Assembly: GCA_964423425.1 (NCBI GenBank)
Contig: CAYRES010000008.1
Coordinates: 62,001 to 126,000, forward strand
Source of the DNA: CAYRES01 sp964423425
GTDB taxonomy: Bacteria; Actinomycetota; Thermoleophilia; RBG-16-64-13
Length of the DNA stretch: 64,000 bases
Direction of reading: 5' to 3'
Below the pieces are notes generated by a model, which searched no databases, had not been told where the DNA came from, and was given only the letters and a program-made list of their open reading frames with translations. The translations under genes were made by a program, and so were the position numbers. How positions within the stretch are numbered: position 1 is the stretch's first letter; every line of letters begins with the position of its first letter. Of the stretch, positions 25,235 through 34,062 are shown piece by piece.

Positions 25235-26539
25235 CTACGACGCGTCGGCCGAGGCCCGGGTGCAGGCCGCCGCCGTCTCCGGCGTCCAGAACGGTGACAG
25301 CTCACGGAGCCGGGCGATGATGGGAGGAAGCTTCTCCACCACCAGGTCGACTTCAGCGTCGGTGTTGTACACACCCAGGCTGAAGCGGACGGAGCCGTGG
25401 GCGGCCGTGAAGGGCACTCCCATGGCGCGCAGAACGTGGGAGGGCTCGAGAGACCCCGAGGTGCAGGCCGAGCCCGATGACGCACAGATGCCGTGTTCGT
25501 TCAGCATCAACAGGATCGACTCGCCTTCTACGTATTCGAAACTCAGGGAGGTGGTGTTGGGAAGCCGGTTCTCGACATCGCCGTTGACGAGTGTACCCGG
25601 TATGCGCGCGAGCAGTTCCCGCTCCAAGCGGTCGCGCAGTACACGTACGCGCTCCCTCTCCTCGCCCAGGCGGCGCTCCGCCAGCTCGCAGGCCTTGCCG
25701 AGCGCCACGATGCCGGCCACGTTCTCGGTGCCGCCTCTTCTCCCCCGCTCTTGGTGGCCTCCCACCATGAAGGGAGCGAACCTGGTGCCTCTCCTTACAT
25801 AGAGGGCGCCCACACCCTTGGGGGCATGCAGCTTGTGCCCAGACAAGGTCAGCATATCGATGGGTACGGCACTGAGATCGATGGGTATCTTGCCCACCGC
25901 CTGAACAGCGTCGGTGTGAAACATCACACCCGCCTCTGCCGCCAAAGCCCCGATGCGCTCCACCGGGAACACCGTGCCCGTTTCGTTGTTGGCCCACATC
26001 ACACTGAGCACGGCGACGTCTTCGGCCAGGGACTCCGCCACCTGGTCGAGATCGAGCCTGCCCTGCCTGTCCACCGGCAGGAACACCACGCGCCGGCCCT
26101 GCTTACCCAGACGCTCGGCCGCGTTCTTGATGGCCGGATGCTCCACTCGTGTGGTCACGACGGCATGGCGGCCGGGGTACGAAGCGAGTGCGGACGAGAG
26201 CGCGGTGTTGTCACCCTCGGTGCCGCAGCTGATGAAGATGATCTCATCGGGATGGGCACCCACAAGGGAGGCCACCCGCTCCCGTGCTTCCTGCACCTTC
26301 TTGCCCACCCTCGCGGCAAAACCGTACATGCTGGAAGGATTGCCGTAGTAGTCGCGCAGGTACGGCAGCATCTCTTCAATCACTTCGGGAGCCACTTGGG
26401 TGGTGGCGTTGTAGTCCATGTAGATGAGTGGCTCGCGAAACTCCCCCGAGCTCACCTCGGGCGCGGATCCAGAGGCGGCATCTGTACCCGCCGGTTCCAC
26501 AGGGGCTGCCGTTTTGGGCAATGCGGTCACTTTGGTCAT
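25235..26539 (-). CDS. nifS: Cysteine desulfurase, NifS/IscS type
   Basis: 434 residues. It removes sulfur from cysteine as an enzyme persulfide for Fe-S cluster assembly. The family core starts at IYMDYNATTQVAPEV (about residue 39), after an Ala/Pro-rich extension not usual in the family. The PLP site is SGHKLHAPKGVGALYVRRG, with HTDAVQAVGKIP before it, and the catalytic Cys loop is CASSGSACTSGSLEPSHVL. It begins 4 bases after nifU, so the scaffold and the desulfurase are made together; MOSC-nifU-nifS form one leftward operon. The last 15 residues (ETAAACTRASADAS) are atypical. Confidence 0.92.
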   Translation of the reverse strand: MTKVTALPKTAAPVEPAGTDAASGSAPEVSSGEFREPLIYMDYNATTQVAPEVIEEMLPYLRDYYGNPSSMYGFAARVGKKVQEARERVASLVGAHPDEIIFISCGTEGDNTALSSALASYPGRHAVVTTRVEHPAIKNAAERLGKQGRRVVFLPVDRQGRLDLDQVAESLAEDVAVLSVMWANNETGTVFPVERIGALAAEAGVMFHTDAVQAVGKIPIDLSAVPIDMLTLSGHKLHAPKGVGALYVRRGTRFAPFMVGGHQERGRRGGTENVAGIVALGKACELAERRLGEERERVRVLRDRLERELLARIPGTLVNGDVENRLPNTTSLSFEYVEGESILLMLNEHGICASSGSACTSGSLEPSHVLRAMGVPFTAAHGSVRFSLGVYNTDAEVDLVVEKLPPIIARLRELSPFWTPETAAACTRASADAS

Positions 26540-26543
26540 GTGC

Positions 26544-27374
26544 CTAGACCTCCTCGACCGATAGTTCGGGCACCACCAGCTCCCTCAGCCTGGCCTGTAC
26601 GTAATCACGCAGGGTGATTTCGGCCGACTTGCAGCCCGAGCAGGTGCCCTGCAGCCTCACGAGCACTCGATCACCATCCACATCCACGAGTTCGATGTCG
26701 CCACCGTCCATGCGCAATGAAGGCCGTATCTCGCGCTCCAGGGTCTCTTCGATGAGGCGGATCTTCTCGATGTTGGTCAGCCGCTTGGGAGCCGGCGCGG
26801 CGGGCACCGGAGCTTCTCCGCCCTGTATCTGCCTGATGATCTCTTCGATCTGCTCATGGCAGCGCTCGCAGCCACCGCCGGCCTTGGTGTAGTCGGTGAC
26901 TTCCTCGACGGTGTGAAGATCGTTTTCGCGTACGGCCCGCTCGATCTCCAGGTCGGTCACCCCGAAGCACTCGCAGACGATCGTGCCTTCAGCCCGCGGG
27001 CTCTCTTCACCTCGATAGTGGGCGATGGCATCTTCCAGCGCCTCCCGACCCATCACCGAGCAGTGCATCTTCTCCTTGGGCAAGCCCCCCAAGTACTCCG
27101 CGATGTCCTGGTTGGTGATCTTCTCCGCTTCCTCGAGGGTCATGCCCGTAATCATCTCGGTGAGCGCAGAGGCTGAGGCGATGGCACTCCCGCAACCGAA
27201 GGTCTTGAACTTTGCCTCTGCGATGCGGCCCTCATCGTCCAGCTTGAAGGTGAGACGAAGCGCGTCGCCACAGGCAAGAGAGCCCACCTCACCGACGCCG
27301 TCCGGCTCCTCGACCTCTCCCACGTTGCGTGGATTCAAGAAGCGATCCTTGACCTTCTCCGAGTAGTCCCACAT
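26544..27374 (-). CDS. nifU: Full-length NifU-type Fe-S scaffold
   Basis: 276 residues with all three domains of the classical NifU. Residues 1-125 are IscU-like with cluster ligands in GSLACGDALRL, TFGCGSAIASASAL and MHCSVMG. The middle is a BFD-like [2Fe-2S] domain (GTIVCECFGVTDLEIERAVR, KAGGGCERCHEQIEEI). Residues about 195-276 are the C-terminal NifU domain (IRPSLRMDGGDIELVDVDGD, GTCSGCKSAEITL). The three-domain form is typical of nitrogen-fixing bacteria and some anaerobes; no nif structural genes are visible here, so it probably serves Fe-S enzymes such as the hydrogenase and formate dehydrogenase. Four bases separate it from nifS. Confidence 0.94.
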   Translation of the reverse strand: MWDYSEKVKDRFLNPRNVGEVEEPDGVGEVGSLACGDALRLTFKLDDEGRIAEAKFKTFGCGSAIASASALTEMITGMTLEEAEKITNQDIAEYLGGLPKEKMHCSVMGREALEDAIAHYRGEESPRAEGTIVCECFGVTDLEIERAVRENDLHTVEEVTDYTKAGGGCERCHEQIEEIIRQIQGGEAPVPAAPAPKRLTNIEKIRLIEETLEREIRPSLRMDGGDIELVDVDGDRVLVRLQGTCSGCKSAEITLRDYVQARLRELVVPELSVEEV

Positions 27375-27379
27375 ATCGC

Positions 27380-27862
27380 TCAGTCGTCTCCTTCGATGAC
27401 GTTCACATTGTCACTCGGCGACACACGGCCGCCTCGTATCACACGGGCAAATATCCCCTCTCTGGGCATGACGCAATCCCCGATCTGATAGTAGATGGCA
27501 CAGCGGCCGTGACACTCCTTACCGATCTGTGTGACCTCGAGCACGGCCTCGCCCACCTGGACGCGGGTGCCGACCGGCAACCGGGGCAAGTCGAGCCCCT
27601 GCACCGTGATGTTCTCCGCGAAGGCACCCGGACCGACCTGCGGCCCCTCGCCTTCATCACCGCCGGCCGCCTGCTGTCGCCCGCGGGCCGTCTCGAGCGC
27701 ATGCTCGATGGACTCTGCGGCCAACAGGCTCACCTGCCGGTGCCAGGGGCCCGCGTGAGCATCGCCTTCCACTCCTTCCTCGGGTACGAGGTGGATGGAG
27801 GGCACGGGCGACTTGACCACGCCTTTCTTGTCCGACACGTTCACCGACACTACGTGCGCCAT
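27380..27862 (-). CDS. MOSC-domain protein
   Basis: 160 residues from ATG 27862. The single MOSC domain is the sulfur-carrier domain also found at the end of molybdenum cofactor sulfurases. Seen motifs are LVPEEGVEGDAHAGPWHRQV near residue 25, GAFAENITVQGLDLPRLPVG, and the Cys-bearing GKECHGRCAIYYQIGDCVMP. This is the YiiM/MoaC-associated short type. It starts the operon MOSC-nifU-nifS with 5 bases to nifU. Adjacency to a cysteine desulfurase suggests delivery of sulfur to a molybdenum or tungsten cofactor, possibly including the formate dehydrogenase; that link is inferred. Confidence 0.85.
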   Translation of the reverse strand: MAHVVSVNVSDKKGVVKSPVPSIHLVPEEGVEGDAHAGPWHRQVSLLAAESIEHALETARGRQQAAGGDEGEGPQVGPGAFAENITVQGLDLPRLPVGTRVQVGEAVLEVTQIGKECHGRCAIYYQIGDCVMPREGIFARVIRGGRVSPSDNVNVIEGDD

Positions 27863-27946
27863 CGTCTTCGTCCCCATCCTGACCAGGATTGTCCGCATCC
27901 AGTATGAGCATATTACGCTACGGGGGCGGGGTGCGATAATGGCACC

Positions 27947-28366
27947 ATGGGTACGAAGTCCAGGCGCAGGCGGCACATCTGGGTGCTCGGGGGGAGCCTC
28001 GCCATCGTGGCTGCACTTGCCTTGCTCGTGGCCGTCGCCTCTCGCGGTACTCTCACCTACTACTACACCGTGGAGGAGATTCGACAGTCGGCACCCGCCA
28101 CCGGCGTGCGCGTGGCCGGTGCCTTCGTACCGGGAAGCCTCCAAGAGGGCGGCCTTGGGGAGGCAGCCGTCTTCGCACTCCACGAGGCCGGCCGGCCGGA
28201 GGTCGACCTCACCGTGAGGTATGACGGCCCCCTCCCAGACACTCTCCGCAGCGGCGAGGCCCTGGAGGTGGTGGTGGAGGGAGACTATGACGGTGAGGGC
28301 GGCTTCGCCGCCTCCCAGGTGCTCACCAAGTGCCCAAGCCGGTATGAGGGCGCGGTCAAGCCGTGA
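27947..28366 (+). CDS. ccmE: Cytochrome c maturation heme chaperone, Cys-type CcmE
   Basis: 139 residues. An N-terminal signal anchor (HIWVLGGSLAIVAALALLVA) is followed by the beta-barrel (YYTVEEIRQSAPATGVRVAG, VTVRYDG-like and SGEALEVVVEGDYDGEGG). Near the end, TKCPSRYEG places Cys129 where most CcmE proteins have the His that covalently binds heme, with Tyr133 four residues later; CxxxY is the variant seen in some sulfate reducers and archaea. It hands heme to CcmF. The stop overlaps the ccmF start, and the genes ccmE-F-orf-A-B-C-D form one rightward operon. Confidence 0.9.
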   Translation: MGTKSRRRRHIWVLGGSLAIVAALALLVAVASRGTLTYYYTVEEIRQSAPATGVRVAGAFVPGSLQEGGLGEAAVFALHEAGRPEVDLTVRYDGPLPDTLRSGEALEVVVEGDYDGEGGFAASQVLTKCPSRYEGAVKP

Positions 28367-30428
28367 ACGAGATAGGGCGGGCCGCACTCCTCCTCCTCTG
28401 CCCCGTCGCCGCGTACGGCGCGGCCGCCGGCTTCGCCGGGGCCTTTGGCGACGGCCGGCTGCGCTTGGCGGAATCTGCCCGCCGGGCCACCTATGCCGCC
28501 TTCTTTCTCGCCCTTCTCGGCGTCGGAGCGCTCGAATGGGGCCTCCTTTCCCGGGATTTCGCCAACCTCTACGTCTACCAACACACCTCCCGCGATCTCT
28601 CTTTCGTCTACACCATCTCCGCCCTCTGGGCCGGCAACGCGGGTTCGCTGCTTCTATGGCTCTTGCTGCTCACATTCGGCGCAGCACTTCTGTCGGCCCG
28701 CAGTGTGAACAAGAAGGCCTCCGTACCGGGAACTCCCGGGCACACCCGCGTACCCGACCGGGCCTTCGCCTGTGCCGCGAGCGTGGTGACCGCACTGGTC
28801 CTGTGCTTCGCCCTGGTAGCAGCCTTCCTGCCCGGGTCCAACGCCTTTGCGACCCTCCCGGCGGCATCGCCCGCGCCGCAGGACGGCGCCGGCCTCAACC
28901 CTCTCCTCCTCAACGCAGGCATGGTGATCCATCCTCTCACCGTATACCTGGGTTTCGTTGGGCTCGCGGTACCTTTCGCACTCGTCATGGGTGCGCTGCT
29001 CGCGCGTGCCCCCGAGCATCAGGACATCATGGCCTGGACCCGCAGCTCCACCGTGTTCGCCTGGCTCTTCCTCACGCTCGGCAACATCATCGGCGCCTGG
29101 TGGGCCTACGTCACACTGGGGTGGGGCGGCTACTGGACCTGGGACCCGGTGGAAAGCGCCTCACTCATGCCCTGGCTACTCTCCACCGGGCTCCTGCACT
29201 CCCTGCTGATGCCGGCGCAGCGTCTCCGTCTCACCCACTCCAGTGTGTGGCTGGCCGTGGGCTCCTTCCTGCTCACCCTCTTCGCTGTGTTCGTAACTCG
29301 CTCGGGCATCGCCGAATCGGTGCACGCTTTCACCGGCGGCTCGGCGGCCTACACCTACGGAGTCCTACCGGCGGCGGCTTCAGTGTTCTCCCTGCTCGTC
29401 GTGCTCGTACGTCGGGAACAACTTGGGAGCCCTGGCGGCATCACGCGCAAGGCGACCACCGATGCACCCGCGCGCGACGAAGCTCTGCCCGCGCCTCCCG
29501 GGACCGCTGCGCCCGCCATGAGCACCCGCCGCGCCGCCCTCATCGCCGCCGTCTTGCTCTTCGCCGCTACGACGGCCGTCATCCTGTTCGGGGTGGTCTC
29601 GCCCCTCCTCGGGGGACTCTTCGGCGCACAGCGGGCGGAACTCGGTCCCCCTACTTCGCCGCCGCGGCCGGCCCTCTCGGGTTGGCACTTCTCGCACTGC
29701 TCGGCGCCTGCAGCCTTTCCGAATGGGGCTACGTGCCTCCCCGATCACTTGCTCTCCGTCTCTTGGCCCCAGCACTTGCCGCCGCCGTCACCACTCTGCT
29801 CGTGTCCCTCCTCACCGGCGGCCCCGCGTGGGCGGCAATCGCCTTTGGCTTCGCCGCCTTCGCCGCGAGCGCTCTCGCCGTGCGGATCGTCTTGGAGGTG
29901 CGCCGGCCTCCCGCCGGCCACGCGGGAGGCCGCAGGCGCCCGGCCGGGCGCCTGCGGCGCTATGGAGCATGGCTCGTGCACCTGGGCGTGATCCTACTCT
30001 TGACGGGAGTCACCGGCTCGCAGGCCCTCAAGCTGGAGAGCGGCCCGGCCGTCCTTTCCGAAGGCGAGACGCTCGCACTGGGCGGCTACATGCTCACCCT
30101 CCAAGGGCTCGACGTGACTCGCGACACCAATCGAGTGAAGCTGCAGGCGGCCTTCCTGCTCGAGCAGGAAGGCCGCCCTCGCGACACTCTGGCGCCCATC
30201 CGGGAACGGCTACCGAACCGCAAAGAGGCTTGGAGCCGGGTGGCCGTGCGGTCGACCCTCGTCAGTGACGTCTACGTGTCCTTACTCGATGTGAGTGAAG
30301 AGGAGCGCAGGGTTCTCATCGCAGCCCAGGTGTACCCTCTCGTGTCGTGGCTGTGGTTGGGGGGAGTACTCATGGCTCTCGGCGCCCTGCCCGCACTGCT
30401 CGGAAGCGACCGGAGAGCGCAGGCGTGA
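28363..30428 (+). CDS. ccmF: Heme lyase subunit CcmF, interrupted by a frameshift
   Basis: The start at 28363 (GTG) gives a protein with many membrane spans and the heme-handling motif GWGGYWTWDPVESASLMPWL. At the C-run 29647-29651 (five C) the frame breaks after AELGPP; the coherent sequence continues in another frame as PYFAAAAGPLGLALLALLGA through KLESGPAVLSEGETLALGG to the stop at 30428. Adding one C restores one frame of 689 codons, including the stop. A missing base in a homopolymer is the simplest cause, so I count this as probably functional with a sequence error, although a real frameshift cannot be excluded. Its stop overlaps the next small gene. Confidence 0.85.
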
Positions 30429-30535
30429 CGCTCGCACTCGTCATCGTACTGGTGATCGCCGTGGTGCTGTACGTGGCCTATCCGTTCTTTCGGCCGGAAC
30501 AAGCAGCCTCCACGCGCCGGCGGGGCCACGAGTGA
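30425..30535 (+). CDS. 36-residue membrane peptide between ccmF and ccmA
   Basis: From GTG 30425, overlapping the ccmF stop (GTGA), to a stop that itself overlaps the ccmA start. The product is one hydrophobic helix (LALVIVLVIAVVLYVAYPFF) followed by a basic tail RPEQAASTRRRGHE. It resembles the N-terminal anchor of CcmI-type proteins or the very small ccm-linked membrane proteins found in some species. Overlapping start and stop on both sides is the main evidence that it is translated. Confidence 0.6.
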   Translation: MTLALVIVLVIAVVLYVAYPFFRPEQAASTRRRGHE

Positions 30536-31281
30536 CCGCCGCGCTCACCCTCCGCGGTGTCTCCAAGTACTACGGAGACGCCTGTGCGCTCCACGATGTC
30601 GACCTCACCGTGGAGGAGGGCGTCTTCCTCTCCTTGCTCGGTCCGAACGGCGCCGGCAAGACCACTCTCCTTGCGTTGGCGGCGACGGTTACAAGAGCCA
30701 GTGAAGGGAACATCTCAGTGTTCGGACTCGACCCCGGCGCAGATGGATCCGAGGTACGGGCGCTTCTCGGACTCGTCTCACACGAGTCGTTTGCCTATGG
30801 CCACCTCACCGCTCTTGAGAACCTGGAGTTCTATGCGCACCTTTATGGTCTTCGCGACGGACGCGAACGGAGCCTCGACCTCCTCGATACACTCGGCCTC
30901 TACCCTCGCCGGGACGATCTCGTGCGTACATTCTCACGCGGCCTGCAGCAGCGGCTGGCCATCGCCCGGGCCCTGCTGCACAACCCCCGGCTTCTGCTGC
31001 TGGACGAGCCCTTCTCCGGCTTGGACGCACATGCGGCCGGTACCTTCAGCTCCCTGCTCTCCTCGTGCTGCCGGGAAGGACGCACGGTGATCATGGCCAC
31101 GCACCGGCTGGAAGAAGGGCTCCTATTGGCCGACACGATCGCCCTCCTCGACTCCGGCTGCGTGGTCTTTGAGGGCGGAGCCGCAGACTTGAGCCACGAC
31201 TCACTCGAAGAACTCTACCTTGCCCGTGTGGGCGCCGGGTCGCACCCTGCCCATCTATCCGACACCCGAGGTCGGCCGTGA
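30532..31281 (+). CDS. ccmA: Heme-export ABC ATPase CcmA
   Basis: 249 residues from GTG 30532. Walker A is GPNGAGKTTLL, the signature is FSRGLQQRLAIARALLHNP and Walker B is LLLLDEPFSGLD, followed by the switch His in VIMATHRLEEG. The length and the order ccmA-B-C-D identify it as the ATPase that works with CcmB and CcmC to release heme-loaded CcmE. Its start overlaps the preceding 36-residue gene and its stop overlaps ccmB. Confidence 0.9.
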   Translation: MTAALTLRGVSKYYGDACALHDVDLTVEEGVFLSLLGPNGAGKTTLLALAATVTRASEGNISVFGLDPGADGSEVRALLGLVSHESFAYGHLTALENLEFYAHLYGLRDGRERSLDLLDTLGLYPRRDDLVRTFSRGLQQRLAIARALLHNPRLLLLDEPFSGLDAHAAGTFSSLLSSCCREGRTVIMATHRLEEGLLLADTIALLDSGCVVFEGGAADLSHDSLEELYLARVGAGSHPAHLSDTRGRP

Positions 31282-31970
31282 GTCGCTTCCGCATCTCCGC
31301 GCTCGCGATCACCCGCAAGGACCTCGTCTCTGAATGGCGCAGACGAGAGACGGTGCCGCTCACCGCCCTCTTCGGTGCGCTCGTGGTCGTGGTGGCGAGC
31401 CTGGCCCTCGAAGCCGGCGCGGTGGAGGCAGAGCGAGTGCGTGCCGGGATCCTGTGGACCGCACTCACCTTCGCCTTCGTACTCGGCGTGGGCCGGACGT
31501 TCGAATCCGAGCGGGAACATGACGCCATGCGCGGCCTGCTGGCTTCGCCGGTGGAGCGCGCCGCCCTTTATCTGGGCAAGTTCCTTGCCAACGTGGTCCT
31601 CCTCGCCGCGCCGGGCATCGTCATCCTGGCCGTCTTCGCCCTCCTGCACGGTCTGGGCTCGGCCACAGCGACGGCTCAGGCGGCGCTTTCACTCGCAGCC
31701 GTACTCCTCTTGGGAGCAGCCGGGTTTGCCGGAGTGGGCACACTCTTCGCCGGTCTCACCCTTGGCCTGCGAGCGCGCGACGCCCTACTCTCCGTGCTCA
31801 TGTTCCCCCTTCTGGTACCGCTCCTTCTGGCCGGTTCACGGTCCACGGCGGTACTCATGCGGGATGGCACCCTCGCGGGCGACGCGTTTTGGCCGGCGTT
31901 GATGGTCGTCTATGATCTGGTCTTCGTAGTGGTGGCGCTCATTGTGTTCGAGTATGTGGTCGAGAAGTGA
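31278..31970 (+). CDS. ccmB: Heme exporter membrane subunit CcmB
   Basis: 230 residues from GTG 31278. Six transmembrane segments; motifs of the family are ITRKDLVSEWRRRETVPLTA at the N-terminus and GRTFESEREHDAMRGLLASP in the middle. It forms a membrane complex with CcmA, CcmC and CcmD that acts on heme-bound CcmE. The stop at 31970 is 7 bases before the probable ccmC start. Confidence 0.9.
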   Translation: MSRFRISALAITRKDLVSEWRRRETVPLTALFGALVVVVASLALEAGAVEAERVRAGILWTALTFAFVLGVGRTFESEREHDAMRGLLASPVERAALYLGKFLANVVLLAAPGIVILAVFALLHGLGSATATAQAALSLAAVLLLGAAGFAGVGTLFAGLTLGLRARDALLSVLMFPLLVPLLLAGSRSTAVLMRDGTLAGDAFWPALMVVYDLVFVVVALIVFEYVVEK

Positions 31971-31977
31971 GAACCGC

Positions 31978-32715
31978 GTGAGAGGCGGCGTTCGCAGATC
32001 CCGTGCTCACGCCCTGCCGGTCTTGGGGGTCGCCGCCTGGCTTGCCGTAGTCGCCGCCCTCTACGGTAGCCTGCTCTGGGCACCTGAGGAACGTGTCATG
32101 GGCGACGTTCAACGTCTCTTCTACTTCCACCTAGCGAGCGCCTGGGTGGCACTCGGGCCGGCCTTCACCACGGTGTTCGTCTGTAGTGTCGCCTACCTGG
32201 CAAGACGGCGGGACGCCTTTGACCGAGTGGCGGCCGCCTCCGCCGAGATCGGGGTTCTCTTCACCACGATCACCCTGGCCACCGGGCCGTTGTGGGCAAG
32301 GCCGGTGTGGGGATCCTACTGGACCTGGGACCCACGCCTCACCACCACTCTCATCCTATGGTTCATGTACGCGGGATACCTCTTGCTGCGCTCGGTGGTG
32401 CCTCCGGGCGAACGGAGGGCGCGCCTCGCGGCCGTGTACGGCATCATCGCCTGGGCAAACGTGCCCCTGGTGTTCATGTCCATCCGTTGGTGGCGCACCA
32501 TCCACCCTCAGGTCATCACCGGCTCGGGCATGCAGCTCGAGGGCACGATGGCGGCGGTACTCGGGCTCTCGCTCGCCGCCTTCACCCTGCTCTTCGTGGT
32601 GCTTCTCTTACTCCGCACCGCTCATGTGCGCACGGCAGACGACCTCTCGGCACTCAGGCGGTCGGCCCTAACTCCCAGACCCATACCCCCTCGCAAGGAG
32701 GAGGCCCGCTCGTGA
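31978..32715 (+). CDS. ccmC: Heme-handling membrane protein CcmC
   Basis: 245 residues. GTG 31978 is preferred over earlier in-frame starts inside ccmB because it leaves a normal short N-terminus before the first span (HALPVLGVAAWLAVVAALYG). The tryptophan-rich heme motif WGSYWTWDPRLTTTLILWFM is complete, with heme-ligand histidines in FYFHLASAWVALG and SIRWWRTIHPQVI. CcmC loads heme onto CcmE. Its stop overlaps the start of the next gene by 4 bases. Confidence 0.92.
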   Translation: MRGGVRRSRAHALPVLGVAAWLAVVAALYGSLLWAPEERVMGDVQRLFYFHLASAWVALGPAFTTVFVCSVAYLARRRDAFDRVAAASAEIGVLFTTITLATGPLWARPVWGSYWTWDPRLTTTLILWFMYAGYLLLRSVVPPGERRARLAAVYGIIAWANVPLVFMSIRWWRTIHPQVITGSGMQLEGTMAAVLGLSLAAFTLLFVVLLLLRTAHVRTADDLSALRRSALTPRPIPPRKEEARS

Positions 32716-32930
32716 ACTCACTTCACTTCCTCTTCATCGGCCTCGCCCTCGTCTGGACGCTGATCGGCGGCTATGTGTGGTTTCTCGCCTCCCGCCAGAC
32801 ACGCCTACGGCGTGAGGTGGAGGAATTGAAGGCGCAGCTCATTCGCCCCGGCGACACCGAGAGGAACAGCTCGGCCCTCGACGGCCGGCAGGATGCCCGT
32901 CCCGGCGAGAGCGGCAGGCACGAGCCGTGA
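32712..32930 (+). CDS. ccmD: Small membrane protein CcmD
   Basis: 72 residues from GTG 32712, overlapping the ccmC stop. One N-terminal helix (FLFIGLALVWTLIGGYVWFL) is followed by a charged region with RQTRLRREVEELKAQL, the pattern of CcmD, which stabilises CcmC and the heme-loaded CcmE. The C-terminal 30 residues are polar and poorly conserved. It ends the rightward ccm run. The thioredoxin-like CcmG and the apocytochrome chaperone CcmH are not in this window. Confidence 0.75.
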   Translation: MNSLHFLFIGLALVWTLIGGYVWFLASRQTRLRREVEELKAQLIRPGDTERNSSALDGRQDARPGESGRHEP

Positions 32931-32973
32931 CAACACCCCTGCCTGCCGCACCTGACCTGCCGCGCCGCTTCCC

Positions 32974-33990
32974 CTATGCCGACAGGAGGTCCGCCGTACG
33001 AGCGGCGATCGCCTCACCCATACCACTTGTACCCGTGCTGCCTCCCAAGTCGTAGGTGACACACCGCCCCTCGCCGATGACCACCTTCACGGCTTCGAAG
33101 AGCGCGTCGGCGGCCTCCTTCTCGCCCAGATGGCGGAGCATGAGCACCGCCGAGAGGATGAGCGCCGTGGGATTCACCTTGTCCTGACCGGCATACTTGG
33201 GCGCCGAGCCGTGCACCGGCTCAAAGATGGCGATGTCGCTGCCGATGTTGGCTCCGGGTGCCACGCCCAAGCCCCCCACCAGGCCGGCGCACAGGTCGCT
33301 CACAATGTCTCCATAGAGGTTGGGGCAGACGAGCACATCGTAGAGTTCGGGCTTCTGCACCAGCTGCATACACATGTTGTCGACGATGCGGTCCTCGAAG
33401 TAGACGTCGGGATACCGCTCGGCCACCTCTTTGGCCACCTCCAGGAACAGCCCGTCGGTGCACTTCATGATGTTGGCCTTGTGGACGGCCGTGACCTTCT
33501 TCCGCCCCTCCCGCCGCGCATAGTCAAAGGCGAAGCGACAGATGCGCTCGGAGCCTTCACGGGTGATGATCTTGATGGACTCAGCCGCATGCCGCCCGAC
33601 CATGTGCTCCACTCCGGCGTACAAGTCCTCGGTGTTCTCCCTCACCACCACGAGGTCGATGTCGTCGTAATGCGAGCGCACTCCGGGAATGCTGACCGCC
33701 GGTCTAAGGTTCGCGTAGAGGTCGAGCTCCTTGCGCAGTGCCACGTTCACCGACCGGAAACCGGAACCCACCGGCGTGGTGATGGGGCCCTTGATGGCGA
33801 TCTTCGTCTCGCGGATTGAATGAAGGACGTGCGCCGGCAGAGGTGTGCCGTACTTGTCCATCACATCGGCGCCCGCCTCCACGTCGATCCACTCGATGGG
33901 CACCCCCGTGGCCGCCAGCGCAGTCTTGGCGGCGGCCATCAGTTCAGGACCGGTGCCATCGCCGGGAATACAGGTAATTCGGTAGGCCAT
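32974..33990 (-). CDS. NAD-type isocitrate dehydrogenase (isocitrate/isopropylmalate family)
   Basis: 338 residues from ATG 33990, with AAGGAG upstream. The beta-decarboxylating dehydrogenase fold has substrate motifs SVNVALRKELDLYANLRPAV and VVVRENTEDLYAGVEH, then LYGDIVSDLCAGLVGGLGVA and EPVHGSAPKYAGQDKVNPTA. The first of these matches the short NAD-dependent isocitrate dehydrogenases better than isopropylmalate dehydrogenase, but substrate choice within this family is difficult. With the citrate/homocitrate-synthase-like genes at 38791-41389 it could give an oxidative branch from acetyl-CoA to 2-oxoglutarate. It is preceded on the same strand by a 67-residue gene. Confidence 0.8.
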   Translation of the reverse strand: MAYRITCIPGDGTGPELMAAAKTALAATGVPIEWIDVEAGADVMDKYGTPLPAHVLHSIRETKIAIKGPITTPVGSGFRSVNVALRKELDLYANLRPAVSIPGVRSHYDDIDLVVVRENTEDLYAGVEHMVGRHAAESIKIITREGSERICRFAFDYARREGRKKVTAVHKANIMKCTDGLFLEVAKEVAERYPDVYFEDRIVDNMCMQLVQKPELYDVLVCPNLYGDIVSDLCAGLVGGLGVAPGANIGSDIAIFEPVHGSAPKYAGQDKVNPTALILSAVLMLRHLGEKEAADALFEAVKVVIGEGRCVTYDLGGSTGTSGMGEAIAARTADLLSA

Positions 33991-34062
33991 GCGTGCGATT
34001 CTCCTTGCGATCGTTGTTGGTTGGGCCTGAGCCGCCGGCCCTCTACGAGGGCAGCCCGTTCA

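Noticed and set aside
29647..29651. Programmed frameshift in ccmF
   Set aside because: The site is a plain C-run without a slippery heptamer or a clear downstream structure, and one added base gives the normal protein; a sequence error is simpler.
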